A stretch of DNA of 64,000 nt from Arenibacter sp. ARW7G5Y1 (GCF_003201775.1 NZ_QJJZ01000003.1:124001-188000), one strand, 5' to 3'. Shown: positions 51,471 through 60,627, numbered from the stretch's first letter. Numbers and translations are program-made. Notes: a model not told the origin generated them from the sequence alone.

Positions 51471-51509
51471 AAGTTTTGAAAAGGAATTCTAAACTATTCT
51501 CCTGCATAT

Positions 51510-52442
51510 TTATTTTTCTAATTTTTTTAAAATGAAAGGGATTTGCTTAACATAGGCCAGCTGTTTTAATTTTTCCCTTGATTCCTCTGCGGGACTACCA
51601 AAATAATTCCCGCCTCCTTCCAAGGATTTGGAAACTCCTGTTTGTGCCATCACAACTGCTTTTTTTCCAATGGTAACGGCGCTTGTTATGCCAACCTGTC
51701 CCCAAAGGGTAACCTCATCTTCTATGATTACGCAACCAGCAATCCCGGTCTGGGAGGCAATTAGGCATTTTTCCCCTATTACCGTATCGTGGCCCACTTG
51801 CACTTGGTTGTCCAATTTAGATCCTTTTTTTATGGTGGTATCGCCCGTAACACCCTTGTCTATGGTGCATAGTGCACCAATGTCTACGTTATCCCCAATC
51901 ACGACCCTTCCGCCAGAGATTAGTTTATCATATCCTTCCGGCCTTTTTTTGTAATAAAATGCGTCCGAGCCCAATACCGATCCCGAATGTATGGTAACGT
52001 TGTTTCCTATTACCGAATTATCGTAAATGGATACATTGGAATGAATTAGGCAGTTGTCCCCAATTACCACATTGTTCCCAATAAAACAATTGGGTTGTAT
52101 TATGGTATCCTTGCCAATTTTGGCAGAGCTGGCAATATTGCTTTGGGACCTACTAAATGGTTTGAAAAAAAGAGTGAGGATGTTAAAATCCCTAAACGGG
52201 TCGTTTGAGATCAATAAAGCCTTGCCCTCTGGACAGTCTACCTTTTTATTGATCAAAACAATGGAAGCTGCACAATTTAGGGCCTTGTCGTAGTATTTTG
52301 GATGATCCACAAAAACGATGTCACCTTTCTCAACAACATGGATTTCGTTCATCCCCAAAACGGGAAAATCATCATGGCCCACATATTCCGCATTGATGAT
52401 GGTAGCAATCTGGTTAAGTGTATAAGGAGATGGAAATTTCAT
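51510..52442 (-). CDS. Second LpxD-like acyltransferase
   Basis: The 310-residue protein has a short N-terminal uridine-binding-like domain (about 1-95) and a hexapeptide-repeat left-handed beta-helix (about 100-270). The His in VQVGHDTVIGEKC corresponds to the LpxD catalytic His. Compared with lpxD at 55257 it is shorter and rather different. The gene lies between efp and sucD, in the lipid A cluster. It may acylate a different sugar nucleotide or act in a branch of lipid A or O-antigen synthesis; sequence alone cannot decide. Confidence 0.83.
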   Translation of the reverse strand: MKFPSPYTLNQIATIINAEYVGHDDFPVLGMNEIHVVEKGDIVFVDHPKYYDKALNCAASIVLINKKVDCPEGKALLISNDPFRDFNILTLFFKPFSRSQSNIASSAKIGKDTIIQPNCFIGNNVVIGDNCLIHSNVSIYDNSVIGNNVTIHSGSVLGSDAFYYKKRPEGYDKLISGGRVVIGDNVDIGALCTIDKGVTGDTTIKKGSKLDNQVQVGHDTVIGEKCLIASQTGIAGCVIIEDEVTLWGQVGITSAVTIGKKAVVMAQTGVSKSLEGGGNYFGSPAEESREKLKQLAYVKQIPFILKKLEK

Positions 52443-52490
52443 AATAAGGTTCTTATGCCATTAAGCAGCAAAAAGCGTCGTGCAACTGTA

Positions 52491-53057
52491 TTATTCCTTA
52501 ACACGCTCCATATAAGAGCCTTTTTCCGTGTCAATCTTTATCTTATCGCCTTCGTTGATAAACAAGGGAACATTTACAGTAGCTCCTGTTTCAACCTTGG
52601 CAGGTTTGGTAGCATTGGTAGCCGTATTGCCCTTAACACCAGGTTCGGTATAAGTTACTTCCAAGATAACACTTGCCGGCATATCTACAGAAAGTGGCAT
52701 GCTGTCCTCTGTATTGAAAAGTATGGTAACCACTTCCCCTTCCTTCAATAAATCCGGCGCATCCAAAGAGCTTTCTTGTAGCGCAATTTGGTTGTAGTCG
52801 TCCGTATTCATAAAGTGGTAGTTTTCTCCCTCCGCATATAAAAACTGATAAGAGCGGGTTTCCACCCGAACATCCTCAATTTTAGCACCTCCGGAAAAAG
52901 TGTTGTCCAATACTTTTCCAGTGCTTATACTCTTGAGTTTGGTCCGTACAAAAGCAGGACCCTTTCCCGGTTTAACATGGAGAAATTCAATTATTTTGTA
53001 AATGTCGTTGTTGTACCTAATGCACAATCCTTTTCTAATATCTGATGTTGATGCCAT
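52491..53057 (-). CDS. efp: Translation elongation factor P
   Basis: The 188-residue factor helps ribosomes stalled at polyproline. The N-terminal KOW-like domain contains VKPGKGPAFVRTKLKSI, with Lys32 as the exposed tip residue, and the two OB domains follow with NVPLFINEGDKIKIDT. It lies in the lipid A cluster, 7 bp after lpxA, so the genes are co-expressed, a known arrangement in Bacteroidota. No EpmA-type modifying gene is in view, so the state of Lys32 is unknown. Confidence 0.95.
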   Translation of the reverse strand: MASTSDIRKGLCIRYNNDIYKIIEFLHVKPGKGPAFVRTKLKSISTGKVLDNTFSGGAKIEDVRVETRSYQFLYAEGENYHFMNTDDYNQIALQESSLDAPDLLKEGEVVTILFNTEDSMPLSVDMPASVILEVTYTEPGVKGNTATNATKPAKVETGATVNVPLFINEGDKIKIDTEKGSYMERVKE

Positions 53058-53063
53058 AAAATT

Positions 53064-53849
53064 CTAATTAGTACTGAAATAACCTTTCATGATTCCTCTT
53101 TGGGAATCCCTTATAAATTGTAAAATTTCATCCCTTTCCGGGGTAGCTTCCATTTCTGCTTCAATAATTTGAACAGCTTGGGAATTATTGTAATTCTTTT
53201 GATATAGAATTCTATAGATGTTCTGTATCTCCCGGATTTTATCGGAGTCGAAGTTTCTTCTCCTCAGTCCTACGGAATTGATACCTACGTACGATAAGGG
53301 TTCCCGTGCCGCTTTTACAAATGGCGGTACATCTTTCCTAACCAAGGAACCGCCCGTAACAAAGGCGTGGCGACCAATGGATACAAATTGATGTACAGCT
53401 ACCAATCCCGCCAATATTACATTATCACCAATGGTTACATGTCCGGCCAAGGTGGAATTGTTGGAGAAAATACAATTGTTGCCCACCAGACAATCGTGGG
53501 CAACATGGCAATAGGCCATTATTAGACAATTATCCCCAATAACAGTTTTCATCCTATCGGATGTGCCCTTGTGTATAGTGGCACATTCCCTTATAGTAGT
53601 GTTATTGCCTATTATGACCGTGGTATCTTCGCCTTCATATTTCAGATCCTGGGGTGGTGCCGATATGACGGCTCCAGGGAAAATATTGCAGTTTTTGCCA
53701 ATACGTGCACCTTCCATAATGGTAACATTGGAACCTATCCAGGTACCATCTCCTATTACCACGTTATTGTGTATAGTTGTAAACGGTTCTACTACAACAT
53801 TTTTGGAAATTTTAGCTCCAGGGTGAATATAAGCCAGTGGTTGATTCAT
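53064..53849 (-). CDS. lpxA: UDP-N-acetylglucosamine acyltransferase
   Basis: The 261-residue enzyme puts the first acyl chain on UDP-GlcNAc in lipid A synthesis. Its left-handed beta-helix of hexapeptide repeats is obvious from residue 5 to 190. The catalytic His lies in YCHVAHDCLVGNNC. The C-terminal helical part ends QRGIMKGYFSTN. It follows lpxC-fabZ by 4 bp and precedes efp by 7 bp. Length and layout are standard. Confidence 0.95.
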   Translation of the reverse strand: MNQPLAYIHPGAKISKNVVVEPFTTIHNNVVIGDGTWIGSNVTIMEGARIGKNCNIFPGAVISAPPQDLKYEGEDTTVIIGNNTTIRECATIHKGTSDRMKTVIGDNCLIMAYCHVAHDCLVGNNCIFSNNSTLAGHVTIGDNVILAGLVAVHQFVSIGRHAFVTGGSLVRKDVPPFVKAAREPLSYVGINSVGLRRRNFDSDKIREIQNIYRILYQKNYNNSQAVQIIEAEMEATPERDEILQFIRDSQRGIMKGYFSTN

Positions 53850-53853
53850 CCTT

Positions 53854-55260
53854 CTATTTCTTTTTAACTATTTGAGCCATCATTTCAGCTTCGCAAACCA
53901 ATTTACTATTGGCATAGGCATAGGCCTGCATGTGACATATACCTCTTCTTATAGGTGTAATTAAACTACAGTGGAAAATTAACGTATCTCCCGGAAGTAC
54001 TTTTTGCTTAAACTTTACATTATCTATCTTCATGAAAAGCGTAAGGTAATTTTCAGGATCGGGAACGGTACTCAACACCAATATCCCACCGGTTTGTGCC
54101 ATCGCTTCCACTTGAAGTACTCCCGGCATTACGGGAGCTCCGGGGAAGTGGCCCACAAAGAATGGTTCGTTCATGGTAACATTCTTCATTCCTACCACGT
54201 GCTGATCGGACAGTTCCAGTATTCTATCAATAAGCAGGAAAGGAGGCCTGTGTGGCAACATGTCCATGATCTGATGGATATCCATCAAGGGGGGCTTGTT
54301 CAAATCATATTGGGGTACATGGTTCCTTTTTTCCATCTTAATGATCTTGGACAATTTTTTGGCGAACTGTGTATTCACAAAATGTCCCGGCTTATTGGCA
54401 ATTACCTTACCTCTGATCCTTGTCCCCGTCAGGGCTAGATCGCCTATAACATCCAATAATTTATGCCTGGCAGCTTCATTGGGCTGGTGCAGCGTTAGGT
54501 TGTCCAATATCCCGTTGGGCTTTACCGATAATTTCTTCTTATTAAAAGCCTTTTCCAGCCTTTTCATTGTTGAATCGGAAATCTCTTTGTCTACATATAC
54601 AATGGCATTATTTAAATCGCCACCTTTAATCAAACCGTTTTCCAACAACATTTCAAGTTCGTGCAAGAAACTAAAAGTTCTGGCATCGGCTATTTCCGAC
54701 TTAAACTCGGTTAAATTCTCCAGGGTGGCATTTTGGGTACCCAGCACTTTGGTACCAAAATCCACCATGGTGGTTACTTGGTAGGTGTCGGCAGGGATAA
54801 TGGTGATTTCGCTACCGGTTTCCTCATCTTTGTACGAAATTACGTCCTTCACCACAAACTCGTCCCGCAGTGCATTTTGATCAACGATTCCTGCCTCTTC
54901 CAGTGCCTCCACGAAATACTTGGAAGATCCGTCCATAATGGGAGGTTCCGGGGCATTCAATTCAATTAATACATTGTCTATTTCCAGTCCAACCAGGGCG
55001 GCCAGAACATGTTCCGAAGTTTGGATCTTTACCCCGCGTTTTTCCAGATTGGTACCCCGTTGGGTATTTACTACATAATTGGCGTCAGCTTCAATGATGG
55101 GCTCACCTTCCAGGTCCACGCGCTTAAAAGCATATCCAAAATTTTCAGGGGCGGGAACAAACTTCAATGTTACATTTTCCCCTGTGTGCAATCCTACACC
55201 CTTTAGTGTAATTTCCTTTGCAATTGTCCGTTGTTTTGTAGTTGTATTACTCACCGTCAA
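53854..55260 (-). CDS. lpxC: Bifunctional LpxC deacetylase and FabZ dehydratase
   Basis: The 468-residue fusion unites two steps. Residues 1-300 are the zinc deacetylase LpxC: GVGLHTGENVTLKFVPAP at the start, and the zinc ligands in the HKLLDVIGDLAL region. Residues about 320-465 are FabZ, the hotdog dehydratase, with the active-site His in VGHFPGAPVMPGVLQVEAMA. The fusion is typical of Bacteroidota. The start overlaps the lpxD stop by 4 bp (55257-55260), so the two are translationally coupled. Confidence 0.95.
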   Translation of the reverse strand: MTVSNTTTKQRTIAKEITLKGVGLHTGENVTLKFVPAPENFGYAFKRVDLEGEPIIEADANYVVNTQRGTNLEKRGVKIQTSEHVLAALVGLEIDNVLIELNAPEPPIMDGSSKYFVEALEEAGIVDQNALRDEFVVKDVISYKDEETGSEITIIPADTYQVTTMVDFGTKVLGTQNATLENLTEFKSEIADARTFSFLHELEMLLENGLIKGGDLNNAIVYVDKEISDSTMKRLEKAFNKKKLSVKPNGILDNLTLHQPNEAARHKLLDVIGDLALTGTRIRGKVIANKPGHFVNTQFAKKLSKIIKMEKRNHVPQYDLNKPPLMDIHQIMDMLPHRPPFLLIDRILELSDQHVVGMKNVTMNEPFFVGHFPGAPVMPGVLQVEAMAQTGGILVLSTVPDPENYLTLFMKIDNVKFKQKVLPGDTLIFHCSLITPIRRGICHMQAYAYANSKLVCEAEMMAQIVKKK

Positions 55261-56273
55261 TCCTTTTTTTCAATGTGTTCTAATCTATTTATTATTTTGG
55301 GCAGGTTTTTAAAATGTACATAGGATTTATTGTAATCCCCGTAATTTAATGCTGGGGAACCCTGCAGTATTTCATCGTCCTTAACATTTCTTCCAATACC
55401 GGACTGTGCCTGTATTTTAACCCTGTCCCCTATTATAATATGACCAACAATACCTACCTGTCCCCCTATCTTGCAATATTTTCCAATTTTGGTGGATCCG
55501 GCTATCCCGGTCTGTGCAGCTATTACGGTATGTTCTCCGATTTCTACATTGTGGGCTATCTGAATTTGATTGTCCAATTTAACCCCTTTTCTTAATATGG
55601 TAGATCCCAAGGTGGCGCGGTCGATAGTAGTTCCCGCCCCTATATCCACATTGTCCTCAAGAACAACGTTTCCAATCTGGGGTACTGCTATGTATTCCCC
55701 ATTTTCACTAGGGGCAAATCCAAAGCCATCGGCTCCCAAAACCACTCCACTATGAACCACACAATTGTTGCCGATTAAAGTTTCGGAATATATTTTGGCC
55801 CCTGCAAATATGACCACATTATTGCCTATGGTAACATTGTCGCCTATGTAGACATTGGGATAAATTTTCACATTATCCCCAATCTTTACATTATTGCCCA
55901 AATAGGAAAAGGCACCCAAATAAAAATCCTTGCCGTAAGTAGCGGTATCCGCGCTAAAAACAGGTTCCTCGATGCCCACTTTATTGTTTTTAACCTGATT
56001 GTAATATTCCAAAAGCTTGGAAAAGGATTTGTAGGCATCATCTACTTTTATCAAAGTGGTTTCCAAATGATGGTCTGGAACAAAGTCCCTATTTACAATG
56101 GTTATAGATGCTTTTGTAGTATAAATAAACGAAGTGTATTTTGGGTTGGCCAGAAACGTAAGTGCTCCTTTTTCACCTTCTTCGATCTTCGCCAATTTAT
56201 GTACAGCTATCTCTGGATTGCCCTCCACATCCCCTTCCAAAATACCCGCGATTTGGCTTGCTGTAAATATCAT
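55257..56273 (-). CDS. lpxD: UDP-3-O-acylglucosamine N-acyltransferase
   Basis: The 338-residue enzyme adds the N-linked acyl chain in lipid A synthesis. The N-terminal domain (about 1-100) binds uridine, then come hexapeptide repeats. The catalytic His is in QIAHNVEIGEHTVIAAQTG. The C-terminal helix matches LpxD. It heads the operon lpxD, lpxC-fabZ, lpxA, efp. A TACTTTTG box is only 5 bp upstream of the start codon, so it may start within a short leader. Confidence 0.95.
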   Translation of the reverse strand: MIFTASQIAGILEGDVEGNPEIAVHKLAKIEEGEKGALTFLANPKYTSFIYTTKASITIVNRDFVPDHHLETTLIKVDDAYKSFSKLLEYYNQVKNNKVGIEEPVFSADTATYGKDFYLGAFSYLGNNVKIGDNVKIYPNVYIGDNVTIGNNVVIFAGAKIYSETLIGNNCVVHSGVVLGADGFGFAPSENGEYIAVPQIGNVVLEDNVDIGAGTTIDRATLGSTILRKGVKLDNQIQIAHNVEIGEHTVIAAQTGIAGSTKIGKYCKIGGQVGIVGHIIIGDRVKIQAQSGIGRNVKDDEILQGSPALNYGDYNKSYVHFKNLPKIINRLEHIEKKD

Positions 56274-56278
56274 GGGGA

Positions 56279-56286
56279 CAAAAGTA
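56279..56286 (-). promoter_or_regulatory. -7 box TACTTTTG of the lpxD operon
   Basis: This exact TAnnTTTG match is only 5 bp before the lpxD start codon, giving an almost leaderless mRNA. The HD-domain stop lies 10 bp further upstream. Confidence 0.45.
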
Positions 56287-56296
56287 AGAAAAATAG

Positions 56297-57526
56297 TTAA
56301 ACGGAAACTTTAGGATAGCACATATAATATTTGGTAACGGTCTTGGACAGCGTTTTTAAATATTGTTGATCCGAGGCCTTGGCAACATCCGTAATTCTAC
56401 CATTATTGCGCAGAATGTTTATATTCTGACTTTTAGAGTTGTAAGCTTGGTTTTTTATAACCCCGGAAAATACAAAATAGGCAGTTTCCACATCCGTTAA
56501 CTGATGTTGGTTCTTAAAGTTTAAAAAGTGTTTGTTGAGTTTGGCTTCATTAATGGGCTTGTTCTTCAGTTTTACGTGTAATAGGCTGCGATTAATAATC
56601 ATCTTACATAGTCTTGATAATACAAAATCGTCGTGGTCTTGCCAGCCTTTTATGGCCCATAGTATATCTACATCATCCAATTGGGCAAATAAATCCAGCT
56701 TTTCCCGGGAAAATTTTTCTTTTGGAATATTATTTTCCATAAAGTATTTAAGGGCGCCGTTAAATTGAATATTTTCACCCTTGGCCAATAATTCCTTGGC
56801 CCTTTGTAATATTTTTATCAAAAGCTGTTCTGCAACCAATCCGGTTTTGTGCAAATAAACCTGCCAATACATAAAGCGCCTTGCCATCAGGAATTTTTCA
56901 ACAGAATATATCCCTTTCTCCTCTATCACCAATTCGCCATTTAGAACATTCAACATGGTAAGAAGCCTTTCGGAATTTATATTACCTTCGGCAACCCCGG
57001 TATAGAAACTATCCCTTTTTAAATAATCCATCCTGTCCATATCGAGTTGACTGGAGACCAATTGGTTTAAAAATTTCTTTGGGTATTGACCTTTAAAAAT
57101 GGCAATGGCCGTACTTAACTTACCTTTATATTTTTGATTAAGGGCTTCCATAAACAATAGGGATATATCCTCATGACTTACCCCCTCCACAATACTGTGT
57201 TCCATGGCATGTGAAAATGGACCGTGTCCAATATCATGCAATAATATGGCACATAAGAGTCCATCTTCCTCATCCTTGGTGATTTCGATAGATTTAAAGC
57301 GGAGGACCTGAATGGCCTGTTGCATTAGGTGCATACTACCTAGGGCGTGGTGGAAACGGGTATGGTGGGCACCTGGATAAACAAGATAGGACAACCCCAT
57401 TTGGGAGATTCTCCTTAACCGCTGAAAATAGGGTTCAGCAATTAGATTAAAGATTAGTGCATTGGGTATTCCGATAAATCCGTAAATTGGATCATTGAAA
57501 ATTTTAAGCTTATTTGATTTTATCAA
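56297..57526 (-). CDS. HD-domain phosphohydrolase-like protein
   Basis: The 409-residue protein has an HD domain at about 50-170. ARHTRFHHALGSMHLMQQA-like sequence at 50-70 and the metal motif ILLHDIGHGPFSHAMEH near 110 carry the conserved His-Asp pair, so a dGTPase/YdhJ-type phosphohydrolase is likely. The rest is helical with KRDSFYTGVAEGNI near 190. Substrate may be a dNTP or a cyclic nucleotide; I cannot tell. It is divergent from porX over 37 bp, and has its own TATATTTG box. Confidence 0.88.
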   Translation of the reverse strand: MIKSNKLKIFNDPIYGFIGIPNALIFNLIAEPYFQRLRRISQMGLSYLVYPGAHHTRFHHALGSMHLMQQAIQVLRFKSIEITKDEEDGLLCAILLHDIGHGPFSHAMEHSIVEGVSHEDISLLFMEALNQKYKGKLSTAIAIFKGQYPKKFLNQLVSSQLDMDRMDYLKRDSFYTGVAEGNINSERLLTMLNVLNGELVIEEKGIYSVEKFLMARRFMYWQVYLHKTGLVAEQLLIKILQRAKELLAKGENIQFNGALKYFMENNIPKEKFSREKLDLFAQLDDVDILWAIKGWQDHDDFVLSRLCKMIINRSLLHVKLKNKPINEAKLNKHFLNFKNQHQLTDVETAYFVFSGVIKNQAYNSKSQNINILRNNGRITDVAKASDQQYLKTLSKTVTKYYMCYPKVSV

Positions 57527-57547
57527 AACCAGAATTCTTTACGCGGA

Positions 57548-57555
57548 CAAATATA
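57548..57555 (-). promoter_or_regulatory. -7 box TATATTTG of the HD-domain gene
   Basis: This exact TAnnTTTG match is 21 bp before the start codon and within the 37-bp gap shared with porX, so a promoter for porX must overlap or lie inside the other gene. Confidence 0.5.
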
Positions 57556-57563
57556 AGGACTAA

Positions 57564-59108
57564 ATGAACAAGATAACAATACTTTGGGTAGATGATGAAA
57601 TAGATTTATTAAAACCCCACATCCTATTTTTGGAGGGGAAAAATTATAAGGTTATTACATGCCTAAGCGGTCGGGAGGCATTGGATGAATTAAAGGAAAC
57701 ACATGTAGATATTGTTTTTTTGGACGAAAACATGCCGGGCATTTCCGGTTTGGAGACGCTGAACGAAATAAAGGTGATCAATAATTCGCTTCCAGTGGTA
57801 ATGATAACCAAAAGTGAGGAAGAATTGATTATGGAGGAGGCAATAGGTTCCAAAATAGCGGATTATTTGATTAAGCCTGTAAACCCCAATCAAATTCTAT
57901 TATCGCTTAAAAAGAATCTGGACCATTCCCGTTTGGTCTCGGAAAAGACTACCGCCAACTATCAGCAGGAATTCCGAAAAATTGCCATGGAATTGGCAAT
58001 GGTAAATAGCTACGCGGAATGGGCGGAACTATATAAAAAACTTATTTTCTGGGAATTGCGATTGGAGGAAATAGAAGATTCTGGAATGTTTGAAATTTTG
58101 GAGTCCCAAAAAACGGAGGCGAACCAGCAGTTTGGGAAATTTGTGGAAAAAAATTATACCAGTTGGTTTACGGATAAAGATGGACCCATTATGTCGCACA
58201 CGCTCTTTGGACAATTGGTCAAGCCAGAATTAAAGGACAACAAAACATTATTGGTAGTCATTGACAATTTGAGATATGACCAGTGGTTGGCATTTGAAGA
58301 CAGCTTGAACTCTTTCTATAGGAAACGCAAGGAAGTACCCTACTTCAGTATATTGCCTACGGCCACCCAATATGCAAGGAACGCCATTTTTTCAGGGCTT
58401 ACGCCATTGGATATGGAGAAAAAATATCCTCAATGGTGGAGAAATGACACTGAGGAAGGAGGCAAGAATCTTTTTGAAGCGGAGTTTCTTGAAGCACAGA
58501 TAAAACGGTTGGGGCTGGAGTTGAAGTGGGAATACCATAAAATTAGTAGCCTGAAACAAGGGAAGCAGCTTTCCCAAAATTTTAGGTCCCAGAAAGACAA
58601 TGATCTTACGGTAATAGTATACAACTTTGTGGATATGCTCTCCCATTCCAAAACGGAAATGGATGTTGTTAAGGAATTGGCCGCAAACGATAAAGCTTAT
58701 CGCTCCCTTGCCCAAAGTTGGTTTAAAAACTCCCCATTGCTGGAAATTATACAGCAGGCACAGGGACTTGGATTAAAATTGATCATAACTACGGACCACG
58801 GCACCATAAATGTAAAACAGCCTTCCAAAGTAATCGGCGATAAGGAAACGAGTCTTAACCTTCGGTACAAAACGGGTCGGAGCCTGACCTATGAAGAGAA
58901 GGATGTATTGGAGGCAAAAGATCCAAAAAAAATATTTTTGCCCAATATAAATGTTAGTAGTTCCTATATTTTTGCCAAAAATGATCTCTTCTTTGCCTAT
59001 CCCAACAATTATAACCACTATGTTGGCTATTACAGGAATACATATCAGCATGGAGGGGTTTCAATGGAGGAAATGATAATTCCTTTCGTAGTTTTGGAAC
59101 CAAAATGA
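57564..59108 (+). CDS. porX: PorX response regulator, T9SS control
   Basis: The 514-residue protein has a CheY-like receiver (1-120) with Asp54 as the phosphoacceptor in IVFLDENMPG and acidic pair Asp10-Asp11. A PglZ/alkaline phosphatase-like domain follows (about 200-500), with VVIDNLRYDQW near 230 and TTDHGTI near 410. This is the PorX layout, a regulator of type IX secretion that in Porphyromonas works with the PorY kinase and sigma factor SigP. No porY is in the window. The C-terminal domain probably hydrolyses a nucleotide or phosphodiester. Confidence 0.93.
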   Translation: MNKITILWVDDEIDLLKPHILFLEGKNYKVITCLSGREALDELKETHVDIVFLDENMPGISGLETLNEIKVINNSLPVVMITKSEEELIMEEAIGSKIADYLIKPVNPNQILLSLKKNLDHSRLVSEKTTANYQQEFRKIAMELAMVNSYAEWAELYKKLIFWELRLEEIEDSGMFEILESQKTEANQQFGKFVEKNYTSWFTDKDGPIMSHTLFGQLVKPELKDNKTLLVVIDNLRYDQWLAFEDSLNSFYRKRKEVPYFSILPTATQYARNAIFSGLTPLDMEKKYPQWWRNDTEEGGKNLFEAEFLEAQIKRLGLELKWEYHKISSLKQGKQLSQNFRSQKDNDLTVIVYNFVDMLSHSKTEMDVVKELAANDKAYRSLAQSWFKNSPLLEIIQQAQGLGLKLIITTDHGTINVKQPSKVIGDKETSLNLRYKTGRSLTYEEKDVLEAKDPKKIFLPNINVSSSYIFAKNDLFFAYPNNYNHYVGYYRNTYQHGGVSMEEMIIPFVVLEPK

Positions 59109-59168
59109 TACTTGTATTTTAATAAGTGGGGAATAGGATTTAACTTGCGCAAATTTTAATTTTTTTAA

Positions 59169-59579
59169 ATGACCCTTTCCTATAATATTTCGCAAATATC
59201 CGATGTGGCCAAGCAATTGATTGCCAAGGTATCGTCTAAAACGCTCTGCTTTTACGGGGAGATGGGAGCTGGTAAGACTACGCTCATCAAAGCCTTGGTA
59301 AGGGAATTGGAAGGTGGGGGTTCTACAAGCAGTCCCACTTTTGGTATCGTGAACGAATACCATAGGGAGAACGGGGAGTTATTGGGGTATCATTTTGATT
59401 TTTACCGCCTGAACGATGAATCCGAAGCCTGGGACCTTGGCCTGGAGGAGTACCTAAGTGGAGATACATGGGTTTTTATGGAATGGCCAGAAAAAATAGC
59501 AGGATTGCTCCCGCCCACCAGAACGGAGATTAGAATAGAGATTCTGGATGAAAAAAACCGCCAACTTTCAGTTGTGTAA
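59169..59579 (+). CDS. tsaE: tRNA t6A biosynthesis ATPase
   Basis: The 136-residue protein is the P-loop ATPase that supports t6A formation at tRNA position 37. Walker A is YGEMGAGKTTL near residue 35. The later motif HFDFYRLNDESEAWDLGLEE is a TsaE hallmark, followed by VFMEWPEKI. It lies 60 bp after porX in the same direction, so readthrough is likely. Length is normal. Confidence 0.95.
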   Translation: MTLSYNISQISDVAKQLIAKVSSKTLCFYGEMGAGKTTLIKALVRELEGGGSTSSPTFGIVNEYHRENGELLGYHFDFYRLNDESEAWDLGLEEYLSGDTWVFMEWPEKIAGLLPPTRTEIRIEILDEKNRQLSVV

Positions 59580-59740
59580 TTTCCTTGTAAGCAAATCTTT
59601 CCAAATAGTAGCCTTTTGTCCGAGTCAAGTGCCATAATTCCGTTGGCCATCTTAAGATAATGGCTATGGGGCTAGACTCATTTATTTCGATGAAATGTAC
59701 AGTTTAATCGATGTAATGCATGCTATGTGATTTTTTTTTA

Positions 59741-59748
59741 TATTTTTG
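59741..59748 (+). promoter_or_regulatory. -7 box TATTTTTG of the small repeat lipoprotein gene
   Basis: This exact TAnnTTTG match lies 41 bp before the start codon of the gene. A poly-T run is just upstream and no TTG was seen at -33. Confidence 0.45.
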
Positions 59749-59789
59749 TTTTTATGTTAAACCCTTTATCGAACTTAAAATTTAAAACC

Positions 59790-59978
59790 ATGAACATTAA
59801 AAAAGTCTCCCTGGGCCTTGCTTTTGCGGCCTGTATTTCACTAATGAGTTTTTCCTGTACCCCTAGTAGCACGGCCGAAGACGATTCATTATATGAACAG
59901 AATATCGACATATTAAAAATAAAGGTACCGGCGAACGGTATAGATATTTTAAAGGTAAAAGTGCCTAAAAACGGTTAA
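59790..59978 (+). CDS. Tiny lipoprotein with a 12-residue tandem repeat
   Basis: The 62-residue product starts at 59790 (MNIKKVSLGLAF) and ends its signal at MSFSC. Then comes a short polar linker (TPSSTAEDDSLYEQN). Finally IDILKIKVPANG is followed directly by IDILKVKVPKNG, a tandem repeat with three changes. The lipid anchor should put this repeat tail on the envelope. It is followed by a perfect terminator, so the gene is an independent unit. No family is known to me. Confidence 0.6.
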   Translation: MNIKKVSLGLAFAACISLMSFSCTPSSTAEDDSLYEQNIDILKIKVPANGIDILKVKVPKNG

Positions 59979-60001
59979 GGCATATCTTACATATTTAGAT
60001 G

Positions 60002-60030
60002 GGCTTCTATATACTAGAAGCCTTTTTTTT
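60002..60030 (+). terminator. Terminator of the small lipoprotein gene
   Basis: GGCTTCTA pairs with TAGAAGCC over 8 bp with a 5-bp loop, followed by eight T residues. Confidence 0.9.
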
Positions 60031-60069
60031 ATGTTATAATAGGGTAAAACAATTACCTATTTGATCAAA

Positions 60070-60627
60070 ATGTTTAAACCGTTTAGCAAACTCGACCAAA
60101 GCAGTAAAACAAAGAAATCGAGAAGTCTACTGATTGGCAGCATTGTAGCGGTGATTATTGCCTTGACCCCGTTAATATTTTATTCTTATAAGTTCTTCCC
60201 TTCCGGTAGTACCCTGAATCTTTATTTTTACACATACGAAAGTAAATATCAGTTGAGCATTATTACTGTGATGTGGTTGTTTATGGCAAAGTTTGTACCT
60301 CTATTGCTCTTGGTTCTATGGTTTTTCACCTGTAAACATTGGTGGTATCACGTGTTGTTAATTCCAATTGCCATGTACATCTTTCAAGCTGTTTCCCTAA
60401 TTTATGAAGATCGTTTTATAGATGAGGTCGAAATATTTTGGTTACTCCCCATAATGATAATAATAATACCCTTTGTTTATTTTATTCGTTTGAAATTGTT
60501 CGACAAGCATGTTCTTGGCATTGATTTGGAGGCAATGGACCGGGAATTAAAGGCCTACAAGGAAAAAGAACTTAAGGAAAAGGAGCGTCCGCAAAAAGAC
60601 GAAATGGCAAAAGAAAAATTATTGTAA
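60070..60627 (+). CDS. Membrane protein of unknown function, multi-pass
   Basis: The 185-residue protein has about four hydrophobic helices, near 22-42, 67-87, 92-112 and 124-142. The C-terminal tail is highly charged (KAYKEKELKEKERPQKDEMA) and likely cytoplasmic. No motif was recognised. The gene lies between the small lipoprotein gene and ald. Its stop codon overlaps a TAATTTTG box that may serve ald. The start is ATG 60070; an upstream TTG at 60061 is less likely. Confidence 0.6.
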   Translation: MFKPFSKLDQSSKTKKSRSLLIGSIVAVIIALTPLIFYSYKFFPSGSTLNLYFYTYESKYQLSIITVMWLFMAKFVPLLLLVLWFFTCKHWWYHVLLIPIAMYIFQAVSLIYEDRFIDEVEIFWLLPIMIIIIPFVYFIRLKLFDKHVLGIDLEAMDRELKAYKEKELKEKERPQKDEMAKEKLL

